A stretch of DNA of 64,000 bases. Origin: Byssovorax sp. GTDB lineage: Bacteria > Myxococcota_A > Polyangia > Polyangiales > Polyangiaceae. Position numbers and translations under genes: made by a program. The stretch lies in NCBI GenBank assembly GCA_025362495.1, contig JANYGI010000052.1:1-64000 (forward strand), written 5' to 3'. The notes beneath the pieces were generated by a model, which made no database searches, was not told the DNA's origin, and saw nothing but the letters and a program-made list of their open reading frames with translations. Position 1 is the first letter of the stretch. The number at the start of each line of letters is the position of its first letter. Shown in pieces: positions 1 through 8,418 of the stretch.

Positions 1-1817
1 GCGAGGCACGCGCTCGGACCGCCGCCGCCGCCGCCGGCAGGGCCGCCCGCGCCGCCGTCGCCGCCTTTGCCGCCGTTGCCACCGTTAGCACCGTCATCGC
101 CGGCGCCCCCGCCCGAGCCGGAGGCGCCGCCGAGCTGGCCGTCTCCGCCGTTGCCGCCTTTGCCGCCGTTGCCACCCTTGCTCGTCGTGATGGTGTTTCC
201 TGTCACCACGAGCTTGCCCGCAGCGGCAAAGACACCGAAGCTACCGCCGCCGCCACCGCCGCCGAATCCCTGCTTGCCGCCAAGCCCGCCGCAGCCGCCC
301 GCGCCGCCGCCGCCGCCGGTGTCCGACATGAAGCCACAGAAGTTGAGGCCGCCTCCACCACCGCCGCCGCCGCCGCCGCCGCTGCCACCCTTGCCATTGA
401 GGCCCATGATGCCAATGCCGCCGCCGGCAGGCGCATACAAGCCGCTGGACATCGTGCCTAGATTTGCGCCACCACTGCCCGGCGTACCCTGAACACCATT
501 GCTACCCGGGCTACCGGCCGTTCCCGCATCACCCTTCGCGCCGCACGTCCCATGGTTGGGCGCTGCTCCGCCGTTGCCTAACGGAGCGTTGGCGCTTCCT
601 GGTGCACCGTTGGTGCCCGAAGAGTTACTGTAGCCGCCGGTGCCGCCCTTCCCACCGAACTCTGCACACTGATTCTGCGGGGCCTCATTGGGCTGGCAGT
701 TGCTGGCGGAGCAGCCGTTGCCGCCCGACTTCCCGCCGCTCGCGACAGCGGACCCCGGGGCCGCCCCATTCGGCCCATTGATCCCATCGGCGCCGGCTTG
801 CACATTGATCACGTTGTACCGCACGAAGAGCTGCCCCACGCCCTGCCCGAGGCGCACTCCATAGGTGCTCGATCCGCTCACCACCCCCATCGCCGCGGCC
901 TCGATAGTGATCCCCTCGATGTGCGTGTCCTGATCGATCTTCGGCGCGTTGAACACCGTCCCCATCGCGGCCACGGTCGTCGTCACGCTCGCCTTGCGGC
1001 GGAACGGGAAGTCGGTGTCGTTCTGATCGAACCCACCGTAGATGTTGATGCCCGACACCACGGTGACGGCCTCGTTGTAAGTCTCGCCCGAGAGACACAC
1101 CGACGGCACACCGTTGGTTTGTGCGACCGCGAGGGCCTTGGCGATCGTCTGCACGGGCGACATCCGCGTGCCGGCTCCGGTGCTGTCGCTGCCCTTGCCG
1201 GCGGACACGTAAACACAGCTCTCGGCGACGCCGTCGGTGCCGTCGCAGTTATCGTCCTTGTACTGATCGTCGATGGGATCGGTGGTGGTCGACACCTGGG
1301 TACAGGCGTACTCGCAGCCGCAGACGCCCGTCAGCTCGTTACCATCAGTGTTGAAGTAGCCCGTGGGACAGCCCATGGTAGCGCAGCTGTGCTCGCAGCC
1401 GCAAAGGCCCGTCGCCGGGTTCTTGTCGGCGTCGATGGTGCCTCCGGGGCAGCCCGTCGAGCAGTCGAACTCGCAGCCGCAGACGCCGGTCGCCGGGTCC
1501 ATGTCGGCGTCGCCGAAGCCAGCCTTGCAGCCCATGGCGCACGGATCCGAGCCGCCGGTGCCGGACGACGAAGAGGACGCGGACGACGAAACACTGCTCG
1601 TCGTTCCACCGCTCGTCGCCGTCGAGGCCGCGTCGCTCGTCGTGAACGAGCCGCCGCTGCCGCCCGTGCTGCTCGCGCCTCCAGGTCCGCTGTTCGACCC
1701 CGTGCCCCCGCCCGCACCGGTGCTCTCGCTCGTCACCGTGCCCGAGGAGGCGCAGCCGGTGTTGAGGATGCCGAAGATCAAAGACAGAGTCGACCCGAGG
1801 ACAAGCTGATGGCGCAT
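1..1817 (-). CDS. Gly-rich surface lipoprotein with DUF1565/beta-helix-like segment (3' end off the window)
   Basis: The reading frame stays open from the ATG at 1817 to the left edge, giving about 605 codons with no stop, so the C-terminus lies outside the window. The product begins MRHQLVLGS and has a hydrophobic segment ending in N-T-G-C, a likely though imperfect lipobox. A Ser/Thr/Gly linker follows, then three Cys-rich units of the type CGCEFDC. Next comes a stretch with SCVYVSAGKGSD and INIYGGFD, typical of DUF1565 or right-handed beta-helix proteins of Myxococcota. The last 250 visible residues are very Gly-rich, with (G)n, GGNGG and KGG blocks. Role is unknown; an outer-membrane or surface-anchored structural protein is an inference. 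It is divergent from the vWA lipoprotein gene at 1998. Confidence 0.75.
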   Translation of the reverse strand, partial: MRHQLVLGSTLSLIFGILNTGCASSGTVTSESTGAGGGTGSNSGPGGASSTGGSGGSFTTSDAASTATSGGTTSSVSSSASSSSSGTGGSDPCAMGCKAGFGDADMDPATGVCGCEFDCSTGCPGGTIDADKNPATGLCGCEHSCATMGCPTGYFNTDGNELTGVCGCEYACTQVSTTTDPIDDQYKDDNCDGTDGVAESCVYVSAGKGSDSTGAGTRMSPVQTIAKALAVAQTNGVPSVCLSGETYNEAVTVVSGINIYGGFDQNDTDFPFRRKASVTTTVAAMGTVFNAPKIDQDTHIEGITIEAAAMGVVSGSSTYGVRLGQGVGQLFVRYNVINVQAGADGINGPNGAAPGSAVASGGKSGGNGCSASNCQPNEAPQNQCAEFGGKGGTGGYSNSSGTNGAPGSANAPLGNGGAAPNHGTCGAKGDAGTAGSPGSNGVQGTPGSGGANLGTMSSGLYAPAGGGIGIMGLNGKGGSGGGGGGGGGGGLNFCGFMSDTGGGGGAGGCGGLGGKQGFGGGGGGGSFGVFAAAGKLVVTGNTITTSKGGNGGKGGNGGDGQLGGASGSGGGAGDDGANGGNGGKGGDGGAGGPAGGGGGGPSACL

Positions 1818-1997
1818 GATGGATGATCATGCCGAAATACGTCGGGTTTACAAGCCCCTTCAGCACGTTCGCCGCGTGAACCGCGTTGACGCACGCTTGG
1901 CCACGCTGCATCATCCAACGCCGGCTCCCACTCGTCATGCTGCGATCGTCGGCGTCCTTGTAGTGCTTCACCCTTTCACCCGATCGAGGCCCCGCGA

Positions 1998-3131
1998 ATG
2001 CTGAAGGCGGATCATCCCCGGATTTTCTTCCTGTGCGGCTTCGCATTGACGCTCGGCGCGGCGACGTGTAGCGCGACCGGCTCGAACACGTCGGCGTCGA
2101 CGGAGGCTACGGGCACGGGCGCCGGCGGCGACGCGCCCATCACCACCAGCGCGACGGCCTCCACCACCGGATCGAGCGCCTCGACCGGCGGAGACGCCGG
2201 GCCCGATCCCGACGCCGCGTGCGGCCTGATCACCGAAGAAGCGAAATCGACGCCGCTCGACCTCTACATCGCCTTCGATCGATCGTCGTCGATGGTCGGC
2301 AACAAGTGGGACAGCGCCAAGCTCGGCCTCACCGCGTTCGTCAACGATCCCGACTCGGCCGGCATCAACGTCGCGCTCAACTTCTTCCCGCTCGAGAGCA
2401 CGCCGACGACCTGCATGCAGCAGGATTACGAGGCGCCCAAGGTCGACTTCGCGCCGCTGCCGGGCAACGCCAAGCTGATCACCGACGCCATGACGCTGGC
2501 CATGCCGACGGGCTTCGCAACGCCGATCTACCCCGCGCTCGGCGGCGCGATCCTCGACGCCAAGGCCTTTGCGCAGGCGAACTCGGGCCACGTCGCCGCC
2601 GTGCTCCTCGTGACCGACGGCGCGCCCCAGGGCCCCACGGGCACGTGCAGCAACGTGGATCCCAACGATCCGAAGGCCATCGCCGATCTCGCGAAGGCCG
2701 GCGTCTCGTACGGCGTCAAGACCTTCGTCGTCGGCCTGCCCGGGGTCGATCCGGTGATCGCCAACCAGATCGCGCAAGCCGGCGGCACCGACACGGCCAT
2801 CGTGGTCAGCAGCTTCGACGTGAAGACGGAGTTCCAGAAGGCCCTCGCCAAGGTGCGCGGCGAGGCCTTGCCCTGCGAGTACGTGATCCCCGACAAGGTC
2901 GCGGGCGGCGACGTCAACCCGGGCGACGTGAACGTGCTCATCACCCCGAGCGGCGGCAACGCGGCCATCCTCCCTCAAGACGTGATGTGCAGCGCGCTCG
3001 GCTGGAAGTACGATAGCCCGACCAAGCCGACGAAGATCATCTTCTGCCCGGCAAGCTGCCAGTCGCTGAAGACGGACTTCGGCGCCAAGGTGCAGATCCT
3101 CCTCGGTTGCAAGACCGAGGTCGCCAGCTAG
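1998..3131 (+). CDS. vWA-domain lipoprotein
   Basis: This encodes 377 residues. The N-terminus has a hydrophobic segment and a Cys near residue 24 (GAATC), followed by a Thr/Ser/Gly linker, consistent with an exported lipoprotein. From about residue 85 a von Willebrand factor A domain is visible: the MIDAS motif D-R-S-S-S-M after LYIAF, and later the strand VLLVTDGAPQ. These indicate a metal-dependent adhesion or protein-binding fold at the cell surface. The C-terminal part has paired cysteines (CPASCQSL, LLGCKTE). The ligand is unknown. It is divergent from the Gly-rich lipoprotein gene, and a hairpin that could stop transcription lies 31 bases after its stop. Confidence 0.8.
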   Translation: MLKADHPRIFFLCGFALTLGAATCSATGSNTSASTEATGTGAGGDAPITTSATASTTGSSASTGGDAGPDPDAACGLITEEAKSTPLDLYIAFDRSSSMVGNKWDSAKLGLTAFVNDPDSAGINVALNFFPLESTPTTCMQQDYEAPKVDFAPLPGNAKLITDAMTLAMPTGFATPIYPALGGAILDAKAFAQANSGHVAAVLLVTDGAPQGPTGTCSNVDPNDPKAIADLAKAGVSYGVKTFVVGLPGVDPVIANQIAQAGGTDTAIVVSSFDVKTEFQKALAKVRGEALPCEYVIPDKVAGGDVNPGDVNVLITPSGGNAAILPQDVMCSALGWKYDSPTKPTKIIFCPASCQSLKTDFGAKVQILLGCKTEVAS

Positions 3132-3162
3132 GCCTCTCTTTCGAGGCTAACCGCAACGAAAA

Positions 3163-3192
3163 GCCCCCTCGCAGCCAGGGCCGCGAGGGGGC
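3163..3192 (-). terminator. Intrinsic terminator hairpin, probably bidirectional
   Basis: A perfect 10-bp stem (GCCCCCTCGC at 3163-3172, GCGAGGGGGC at 3183-3192) encloses a 10-nt loop. On the minus strand it is followed by TTTT, as expected of a Rho-independent terminator for the lipoprotein gene whose stop is at 3222. It also lies 31 bases after the stop of the plus-strand vWA gene, so it may serve both. Confidence 0.7.
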
Positions 3193-3221
3193 GAGAGTGC
3201 CAGTCTGTACCTGCGCTCAGC

Positions 3222-3773
3222 TCACGGGCAAACGATGAAGTGATTCGACGCGGGGTTCTGCTCGCCCTTGCCGATCACGACGAGCTTGGGGTGCGGCGAG
3301 CTGTCGATGAGGAGATCCATCTCCACGCACGCGTTCCCGTTGAGGGTGAAGTCGAAGCCGTCCTCGCCGCCCTGGGTGCTGAAGTCGAACGCGATGTCGC
3401 GACCCTCGAGGCGCATCCGATCACCCCACTCGAGGCGAGTCGCCTTGAGGTTGGTGAGCGAGGCATTCTGGAGCGGGCGGATGCGGCCCTGGAAGCGGTG
3501 GAGCTGATGCGCGGTGGTGGAGCGAATGTGCCACTCGTTCCGGGGGGCCTGCCACACCCAGTACGACATCGCGGCGCCGGCGTGAGCGTGCGGCGGCTTG
3601 CTGTCGGCGAGGCCCGAGGCCATCTGGATCGGGCTCGTGGAGTCCATCTCGACGACCTCCATCTTGCCCGCCTGCGGGGTGCCGGGGGCGGGCGCGGCCT
3701 CGATGATGCAGCCCGAGAGGAACGAGAGCGCGACGACCGGAAGCAGTGAGGTGATCATGGAGCGAATTTTCAT
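3222..3773 (-). CDS. Unknown lipoprotein
   Basis: The start at MKIRSMITSLL is preferred because AGGAGG lies about 8 bases upstream and the signal peptide begins there; a longer frame to 3833 lacks both. The product is 183 residues with lipobox F-L-S-G-C at about residues 17-21, so it is probably a membrane-anchored lipoprotein. The mature part has no motif I recognise. It contains a His/Ala/Gly-rich turn (PPHAHAGAAM) and mixed beta-type sequence ending FIVCP. The gene faces the vWA gene and shares the hairpin terminator between them. Confidence 0.7.
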   Translation of the reverse strand: MKIRSMITSLLPVVALSFLSGCIIEAAPAPGTPQAGKMEVVEMDSTSPIQMASGLADSKPPHAHAGAAMSYWVWQAPRNEWHIRSTTAHQLHRFQGRIRPLQNASLTNLKATRLEWGDRMRLEGRDIAFDFSTQGGEDGFDFTLNGNACVEMDLLIDSSPHPKLVVIGKGEQNPASNHFIVCP

Positions 3774-3971
3774 CGAAGAGTGCCTCCTGAAAGAAGAGTG
3801 CCGATTGCCCACCGGGGCGCGAAGTAAGACCAACCGAGCGCCGTGTCACGCGAATTCCTCGGGTACCGGGGGCCGGTGCGCCCTTGGACGAGGCCTCGGC
3901 CGAGTCGATGCAATGCCCCCACGCACTTGCTCGATCGGCCGCGGTTCGGGGCGCGGTACGATGAATCCCCG

Positions 3972-5738
3972 ATGTCCGTAGCTCCTTCACGCCTCCTCGT
4001 CGCCCTCGTGATCGCCGCGGGCACCCCGGCGTGCAGCGCCGAGGTTCATCGCTTTCCCCTCCGTGAGCCGCTCTGGCGGGATACCGATCTCACGCCCGTC
4101 ACCGTGGCGTGTCGCGCCGGACGTGGGGCCGCCGCCAAGCCATGGTGCGCGCCCGCCCCGACGAGATCATCGTCGCTCTGGGATGCCGCCGATGGCACGG
4201 CTTTCCGCCCGGTCGCGCGCTTCTTCGCGGTGGATCCGGCCGGCCCGGCGACCAACGTCAACAGCGTTGACGAAGTTCCCGACTCGGCCTGGTTCACCAA
4301 CCGGATCGGCGTCGGCGTCGACGTGACGACACCCGAGGGCCTGGTCCGCGGCCCTTGCGGCGATCGGGCGATCGATCCCGACGCGCCCGACGGCGCCTGG
4401 GTGATCGACCGCGGCAACCTCGCCGGCGAGGGCCCGGGCTTCGGCGTCACGGTCACGGGGCTCGGCCGGTTCGCGATCGCCCTCGACGGCGCGCTGCAAC
4501 CCGAGCGCGCCACCGGCGCCGCGGCGATCGCGTCGCGCCTCTATCACGCGGCCGGATACTCGGCCCCGTGCGCGTCGGTCGTCCACGCGCGGCCCTCGCT
4601 CTTCACGCTTCTGCCGGGCCTCACGATCACCCTCGACGGCGCCGCGCGGCCGCTCGACGCCGCCGCGCTCGCGCAGCTCTTGGCGTCCGCGCCGACGCGC
4701 GGTGGGCTGGTCCGGCTCGTGGCATCGCGCGCGCTCCCCGGCGTCGCGCTCGGCCCGTTCCGCGACGAAGGCACGCGCGACGACGATCCCAACGACGTCC
4801 TCGCGCACCAGGATCGCCGTGATCTCCGCGGCGCGCGCGTCCTCGCCGCGTGGCTCGATCACGGCGGCGCGAGCGCGGAGACTACCCAGGATACGTGGCT
4901 CGCGCAGCCGGGCGACGACGCGCTAGCGTCCCCCGGCGTCGTCCGCCATTACCAGGTCGGCCTCGACGACTGCTTCGGTCGCGAGCTCGACAGCGAGGCC
5001 GCGTCGCGCCGCGCAGGGCACGCGAGCCGTCTCGATCTCGCCGAGGGCGCTCGCGACTTTCTCACGCTCGGCATCCCCGAGCGGCCCTGGGATCGCGCGA
5101 AGCGATCCGCCGACGGCGACATCTTCGGCTTCTTCAGCGGGCGTGATTTCGAGCCGCAGTCGTACCGGGGCGATCCTCCAAACCCCGCGTTTTCGCGGAT
5201 GACCGAGGGCGACGGCGCCTGGGCCGCGCGGGCCATCGCGCGCTTCAGCCCCGAGCTCGTCGAGGCCGCCGTGCGCGCCGGCGACTTCACCCTCGCGCGC
5301 CACACCGAGCACCTCGTCGAGCAGCTCTTGCTGCGCCAGAAGGCCATCTTGCGGCGCTATTTCGCCAGGGTTTCGCCGATCGCCGGGGTGCGCGTCAGCG
5401 GTGAAGATCTCTGCGGCGACGATCTCGCGCAGCGAACGCGCACCTTCGCCGACGCGGCGTTCGCGTACCGCGCTCGGGCCTTCGCCGGCGCGGATCTCGC
5501 GCTGCGATCGCGCCCCGTCGTGCGTCCCGGGGCGGGCGGCGAGGTCTGCGTGACGATGCCTCACGTGGCCGACGACGGCGGCGCGCCGGACGACGCGGCC
5601 TCGCGCTACCTCGTCGTCGACATCGTCAACGGCGTCGCCCCGGGGCCGCTGCGCGCGCACCTCTATGATCTCGGGCCCCGGCGCGGCTTCCGGCTCGTGG
5701 GGATCGAGCGGCCCGCGGACGACTCGCCCCCGGATTGA
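3972..5738 (+). CDS. Unknown secreted lipoprotein-like protein next to an outer-membrane barrel gene
   Basis: The ATG at 3972 (MSVAPSRLLVAL) begins a signal peptide ending T-P-A-C-S, which may be a lipobox, so I chose it over the frame start at 3843. The product has 588 residues. Near residues 90-110 there is the segment NVNSVDEVPDSAWFTNR, which I recall from uncharacterised envelope proteins of Myxococcota and relatives; no enzymatic motif is visible. The 3' end lies only six bases from the convergent Omp85-like barrel gene, and I infer, weakly, that the two act together at the outer membrane. Confidence 0.6.
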   Translation: MSVAPSRLLVALVIAAGTPACSAEVHRFPLREPLWRDTDLTPVTVACRAGRGAAAKPWCAPAPTRSSSLWDAADGTAFRPVARFFAVDPAGPATNVNSVDEVPDSAWFTNRIGVGVDVTTPEGLVRGPCGDRAIDPDAPDGAWVIDRGNLAGEGPGFGVTVTGLGRFAIALDGALQPERATGAAAIASRLYHAAGYSAPCASVVHARPSLFTLLPGLTITLDGAARPLDAAALAQLLASAPTRGGLVRLVASRALPGVALGPFRDEGTRDDDPNDVLAHQDRRDLRGARVLAAWLDHGGASAETTQDTWLAQPGDDALASPGVVRHYQVGLDDCFGRELDSEAASRRAGHASRLDLAEGARDFLTLGIPERPWDRAKRSADGDIFGFFSGRDFEPQSYRGDPPNPAFSRMTEGDGAWAARAIARFSPELVEAAVRAGDFTLARHTEHLVEQLLLRQKAILRRYFARVSPIAGVRVSGEDLCGDDLAQRTRTFADAAFAYRARAFAGADLALRSRPVVRPGAGGEVCVTMPHVADDGGAPDDAASRYLVVDIVNGVAPGPLRAHLYDLGPRRGFRLVGIERPADDSPPD

Positions 5739-5744
5739 CCACCT

Positions 5745-7091
5745 TCAAAGGTTGGTCGTGCCGCCGAGGAGCAGGCGAATCGAGCTCGGGTGGGTGCCGT
5801 CGGCGAAGGTCTCGGTGCCGAAGCCAACCAGCGCTTTCAACGCGTGATCGCGCGGGCCCGGCGCGTCGATGCCGATATCGAACGACAGCCGCAGGAGCCG
5901 CGCCTGGAAGCCTTCGAGGTGGGGGCCAAAGACGTTGCCGATCGCCGCGTGGACCGCGCCGTCGAGCGACGCGAGGATGGGATAGCGGTACTCGAACGTG
6001 GCAGTCGCGGCGCTGCGGCCGAGGAGGCGACCAGGGAGATAACCGCTCATCGGTTGGTCGCCGCCGAGCGACGCGAGCTCGGTGAACGGGACCGCGGCGT
6101 CGGCGAGCGGATCGGCGAAGCGCGTGGCCAGCGCCAGCGTGAGCAGGCGCCCGTGGCCGGTGAGATCGATCGCGGCGGCGGCCGTCACGCCGCTGTCGAG
6201 CCAGCGGCTGCCGCCGGGATCGTGGGCGTCGAGGCTGTGCTGCACGTCGGCCTCGAAGCGAAAGCCACCTCCGGGCGCGAGGCGCGGCAGCCGCGAGTCG
6301 AGCGTGAGGCGGAGCCCCTGACGGAGCGCGAAATAGCCTTCGATTCCCGGGGGAAGCGCGAGCTCGCCGCGCGACGCGCGCGCTCCGAGCGAGGCCTCGT
6401 GGCAGCAGCTCTGCGCGGCGTCGAACCGGATCGCCGTCGCCCCGGCCCACGCGTCGGCGGAGGCCCCGGGGCCGAGCGCGAGGTGAAACGTGGCCGATCC
6501 CCCGGCGCTCTCCGATCCATAGCGGGCCCGCGACGACTCGAGGGATCGCGATCCGAGGCCGTGGAACACGCCGTCGGATCGACGCGAGCCCTCGCCGCGG
6601 AGCTGCACGTACGAGCCGGGATCGATCGGAGCGCGGTCGACGAGCGTGACGCCGAAGTCGTCGGGCCCGCCGAACAGCGTGTGGAGGCGGAGCTGGTTCC
6701 CGGGGGCGAGGAAGTCGTCATGAAAGACGTACACGCCGACGGCGCTGCGCCGGCCGAGATCGAGCTGCGCCGTGGGGACGATCCCGGCGTGCTCGCGCGG
6801 CCCGAACGTGAAGAGCTGCGTGAAGCTGTCGAGTCTGCGCCCGTGATCGGCGGCGACGACGAGAAAGCCCACCGGCCGTCGGATCACGAAGTCGGTCGCG
6901 ACGTAGAGCGGGAACGTGACGATGCGTGGGACCCACAGGAGAACGTCGCCCGCGGTGATCGGATCGGCGCGCCCGTCGTAGTCCGGCGCCGCGCGCTTGG
7001 GGCTCGGCGTCGCGTCGGCGCTCGCCGCGAGCGTGGACGCGCCGAGCGCGATCGCCGCCGCTGCGAGCCTGAACCGCGGGGCGCTGGGCAT
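5745..7091 (-). CDS. Omp85/BamA-type outer-membrane beta-barrel protein
   Basis: This encodes 448 residues with a signal peptide ending near ADA. There is no POTRA-like repeat; a short N-terminal region (ITAGDVLLWVPRIVTFPLY, FVIRRPVGF) leads into alternating amphipathic beta-strands. The C-terminal part resembles the barrel of the bacterial surface antigen (Omp85) family: F-T-E-L-A-S-L-G-G-D, then GYLPGRLLGRSA and FEYRYPI, the usual penultimate-strand pattern. It is therefore probably an outer-membrane barrel without periplasmic domains. Substrate is unknown. It converges with the gene ending at 5738. Confidence 0.65.
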   Translation of the reverse strand: MPSAPRFRLAAAAIALGASTLAASADATPSPKRAAPDYDGRADPITAGDVLLWVPRIVTFPLYVATDFVIRRPVGFLVVAADHGRRLDSFTQLFTFGPREHAGIVPTAQLDLGRRSAVGVYVFHDDFLAPGNQLRLHTLFGGPDDFGVTLVDRAPIDPGSYVQLRGEGSRRSDGVFHGLGSRSLESSRARYGSESAGGSATFHLALGPGASADAWAGATAIRFDAAQSCCHEASLGARASRGELALPPGIEGYFALRQGLRLTLDSRLPRLAPGGGFRFEADVQHSLDAHDPGGSRWLDSGVTAAAAIDLTGHGRLLTLALATRFADPLADAAVPFTELASLGGDQPMSGYLPGRLLGRSAATATFEYRYPILASLDGAVHAAIGNVFGPHLEGFQARLLRLSFDIGIDAPGPRDHALKALVGFGTETFADGTHPSSIRLLLGGTTNL

Positions 7092-7125
7092 CGCGGCGGG
7101 AGGGTAGTCGCAATCGCCGCGCGGA

Positions 7126-8169
7126 TCACCCGATGCGTGCGGAGACGCGCGCCGGCGCTTGAACGAGCCGCTCGTAGAGCCGCTCGTAGGCGTCGGCCAT
7201 CACGCGGGTGGAGAACCGCTGGCGAGCGCGCGCGGAGCACGCAGCGCGATCGAAGCGGGCGAGGCTCGCGGCGATCCGCGCCATCGCGGTGACGTCGCCG
7301 TCGGGGGCCAGGAAGCCGGTCACGCCCTCGTCGATGATCTCGGGGAACGAGCCGCGCGGGAAGCCGATCACCGGCGTGCCGCAGAGCATGGCCTCGATGG
7401 CGACGAGGCCGAACGGCTCTTCCCACTGGAGCGGGCAGAGCAGCGCGCGCGCGCCGCGGAGCAGCGCGACCTTGCCATCGTGCTCGACCTCGCCCAGCTC
7501 CTCGACGCCCACGTTATCGAGGCGCGGCTGGATCTCGCGCTCGAAGTACTCGACGTCGGGCCCGTGCGTTCGCCCCGCGATCTTGATCGGCAGCCCGGCG
7601 ATGCGCGCGGCGTCGATCGCCAGGTGCGTACCCTTGTCGACGGCGTAGCGGCCGAGATGAAGCAGATACCCCTCGTCGCGCGCGCTCGGCTCGTAGCGCT
7701 CCGGCGAGACGCCGTGATGGATCACCGCGGAGCGCGCCAGCGGGGTCTCCAGGGCGAGCTGGCGGCGGCTGATCGCGACATAGAGCACGCGCGGGTGGGC
7801 CGCGAACAGGCGCGACATCGGCTCTTCGCGGTGGTGATGGATGGTGTGCACGATCGGCACGGAGACGAAGCGCGAGAACGGCACGCCGAGCGAGCTGTTG
7901 AGCTGGACGAGATCAAACCCGCCGCGCGCGATCTCGCTGAAGGCCCAGCCGACGTGGTTGACGTCGTCGTGCGGCGTCGGCGGCCACTCGGCGTGGCGGT
8001 AGAGCGACCGGCGTCTACAGTGGGTGACGGAGTCTCCGGTCGTGAACAGCGTGACCTCGTGTCCCCGCGCGCTGAGCTCTTCGGACAGCTCCCAGCAGAA
8101 GAGCTCGGTCCCACCGTAGCCCGAGGGGGGAACGCGGATGAACGGCGTGGAGAGTACGGCGATTCGCAT
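7126..8169 (-). CDS. Family 4 glycosyltransferase (GT-B)
   Basis: The start is set at MRIAVLSTPF, the normal first beta-strand of GT-B enzymes, giving 347 residues; an ATG three codons upstream is possible. The N-terminal acceptor domain has the Gly-rich loop PSGYGGTELFCWELSEEL. The C-terminal donor domain begins around YLLHLGRYAVDKGTHLAI and carries the E-x7-E signature in EEPFGLVAIEAMLCGTPVIG (about residues 260-280). Such enzymes transfer a sugar from a nucleotide-sugar with retention of configuration. The sugar and acceptor cannot be read from sequence. It lies between the barrel gene and the DUF1703-type gene, both on the same strand. Confidence 0.85.
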   Translation of the reverse strand: MRIAVLSTPFIRVPPSGYGGTELFCWELSEELSARGHEVTLFTTGDSVTHCRRRSLYRHAEWPPTPHDDVNHVGWAFSEIARGGFDLVQLNSSLGVPFSRFVSVPIVHTIHHHREEPMSRLFAAHPRVLYVAISRRQLALETPLARSAVIHHGVSPERYEPSARDEGYLLHLGRYAVDKGTHLAIDAARIAGLPIKIAGRTHGPDVEYFEREIQPRLDNVGVEELGEVEHDGKVALLRGARALLCPLQWEEPFGLVAIEAMLCGTPVIGFPRGSFPEIIDEGVTGFLAPDGDVTAMARIAASLARFDRAACSARARQRFSTRVMADAYERLYERLVQAPARVSARIG

Positions 8170-8418
8170 CGACAGCACCCGTCGGCGCGAGGAAGCCCCG
8201 GCGCTCGCTTCTCCGCGGATCCACGCGCCGTGCCGGGCGCTTCGAGCCCACCCCCGCGCGCGTGGCCGCCGCTGCCCGCGCGCTTGTCGCCGTGGCAGCG
8301 AGATGCAGCGACTGAGCCACTCACGGCGACCTCGGGCTCTCCGTTGGCGGGTTCGTGAAGGGCCGCTCGGCCGGCGGCCCTGTCGGGCGCCGCGCCGGCT
8401 GGGCGACCCAGCTGACCA

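Noticed and set aside
1-492. Mycobacterial PE-PGRS-type gene or a Pro-rich plus-strand protein
   Set aside because: The Pro-rich plus frame is the antisense of the Gly-rich lipoprotein, which has a signal peptide, Cys-rich units and a recognisable middle domain; no PE domain is present.
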